Shown in pieces: positions 63,159 through 64,000 of a DNA stretch of 64,000 bases. Source of the DNA: Allocoprococcus comes (GTDB lineage: Bacteria; Bacillota; Clostridia; Lachnospirales; Lachnospiraceae); assembly GCF_013300725.1 (NCBI RefSeq), contig NZ_JAAIMM010000014.1:31691-95690 (forward strand), written 5' to 3'. Below the pieces are notes generated by a model. The model made no database searches. It was not told the DNA's origin and was given only the letters and a program-made list of their open reading frames with translations. How positions within the stretch are numbered: the stretch's first letter is position 1; each line of letters starts with the position of its first letter. The translations under genes and the position numbers were made by a program.

Positions 63159-64000
63159 CTAGCGTATCCATTTTAACTTCTGTAAAACAGCTTTGAAAAC
63201 TTTTGTGGCTACTGTTCTGTTTAGTAATACCATAAATACAATAATTAAAATTTGCCCCATATAAAAATGATTTTCCTGATAACCAAATATAATCTGTACT
63301 ACTATTAGCGAATACATTAAATGATGTTTTAAAATATTGTTATGGCAACTAATGTATTTTTTAGATGCAAGATATCGCAACCCCCACATCGAATAGAATG
63401 ATAGCAACGTTGCAATAGCAGCCCCCATTGCTCCAAAGGTTGGTATTAAGACCGCATTAAAAATCGCATTAATAACACCTGCTGGTACCGTTGTCCATGC
63501 AATAACTTCGTTTTTCTTAACTGCATTAAAAATACCACCCCAAAAACTACTCAATCCACTAAACAACATTGCCAAAATTAAAACTGGTGCATACTTCCAT
63601 GCGATAAAAAACTCTTTTGCAAACAAAATCTTAGAAATAAGTATATTACTCAGTATCAATCCTGAACAACAAAGCACCAACACAAAATTAAATAATTCAT
63701 AGGTATTGCTAAAGAAACCATCCTTATCTTCTTTATCAAAATCTCTTATGGCTGATATTCCCCACGCTTGACCAAAAATGTTGCATACCATGGACATAAT
63801 ACTTGGCAATTTATAAGAAATAGAGTACAGTCCATTTATTGCCGCACCCTTTAACCATATAACAAAATACTTGTCTAAACTATTATTAATCCACCATCCT
63901 AGTTGTCCAAACATTGTTGGTATTGCATACTTTCGCATTTCAGAAGTAAGTAGGTAATCATCCGTATCTGTTATTCCCCGATTCCCTTTGGTACAATACC
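63159..64000 (-). CDS. Polysaccharide flippase (Wzx/MATE-like), C-terminal part cut by window edge
   Basis: The frame is open to the right edge, so at least 20 codons precede the ATG at 63938 and the gene continues outside. 'YAIPTMFGQLGWWINNSLDKYFVIWL' and 'NGLYSISYKLPSIMSMVCNIFGQAWGISA' are the conserved features of oligosaccharide flippases (polysaccharide biosynthesis protein family). Seven or eight helices are visible. It moves lipid-linked repeat units across the membrane for assembly of the surface polymer. Confidence 0.88.
   Translation of the reverse strand, partial: YCTKGNRGITDTDDYLLTSEMRKYAIPTMFGQLGWWINNSLDKYFVIWLKGAAINGLYSISYKLPSIMSMVCNIFGQAWGISAIRDFDKEDKDGFFSNTYELFNFVLVLCCSGLILSNILISKILFAKEFFIAWKYAPVLILAMLFSGLSSFWGGIFNAVKKNEVIAWTTVPAGVINAIFNAVLIPTFGAMGAAIATLLSFYSMWGLRYLASKKYISCHNNILKHHLMYSLIVVQIIFGYQENHFYMGQILIIVFMVLLNRTVATKVFKAVLQKLKWIR

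Overview
The window looks like a chromosome segment of a gut-type Clostridia bacterium, most likely family Lachnospiraceae. This is inferred from moderate GC content, AGGAGG-type ribosome binding sites, a pyrH-frr-uppS-cdsA-dxr-rseP block, a HydE maturase for [FeFe] hydrogenase, DUF3990/DUF3791 modules and a Firmicutes-type type IV pilus operon. No rRNA, tRNA or CRISPR array was recognised.

Layout. (1) 1-17.4 kb, minus strand: a type IV pilus operon. Transcription starts with a giant 3,270-residue prepilin (7515-17327) carrying dozens of GLUG-like repeats. Three minor prepilins, a major pilin, a membrane-anchored protein, the prepilin peptidase, PilC, a PilM/PilN-like fusion, PilO and the start of the PilB ATPase follow; PilB runs off the left edge. 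(2) 17.6-29.4 kb, minus strand: a compact metallocluster locus. Two separate nitrogenase-like gene sets (each a NifH-like reductase plus two NifD/NifK-like subunits) flank hypF, hypC, hypD and hypE, the genes that build the Fe(CN)2CO unit of [NiFe] hydrogenases. No hydrogenase and no hypA/hypB are visible. A TM1266-type small regulator sits in the second set, and a promoter plus a switch-like leader RNA precede the first. (3) 29.8-32.0 kb: a YwaF-type membrane protein, a DUF3990/DUF3791 toxin-antitoxin-like module and GreA. (4) 32.2-45.9 kb: housekeeping genes for isoprenoid, phospholipid and cell-wall lipid precursors, ribosome recycling, UMP kinase, tRNA modification, a CarD regulator and HydE. 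Two related, highly structured intergenic elements lie at 37.5 and 40.4 kb. (5) 46.2-55.3 kb: accessory genes, with a GH25 lipoprotein, an AAA-ATPase/nuclease-like protein, a possible uracil-DNA-glycosylase-like protein, a pRiA4b ORF-3 protein, an unknown membrane protein coupled to a Nudix hydrolase, a Uma2 nuclease-fold protein and several gene remnants. (6) 55.3-64 kb, minus strand: a surface polysaccharide cluster with two membrane acyltransferases, rfbB, rfbA, a DegT aminotransferase, an SbnB/ornithine-cyclodeaminase-like enzyme, an ATP-grasp ligase and a flippase cut by the right edge.

Main points of interest: the hypFCDE operon embedded between two nitrogenase-like systems; the pilus operon led by a giant adhesin-like prepilin; a 5-bp (CTCTG) tandem repeat at the start of an acyltransferase gene that places it out of frame here, a phase-variation switch; and two intergenic elements whose paired arms differ in sequence but keep complementarity. 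Function calls rest on motif recognition by eye. No database or structure search was run.
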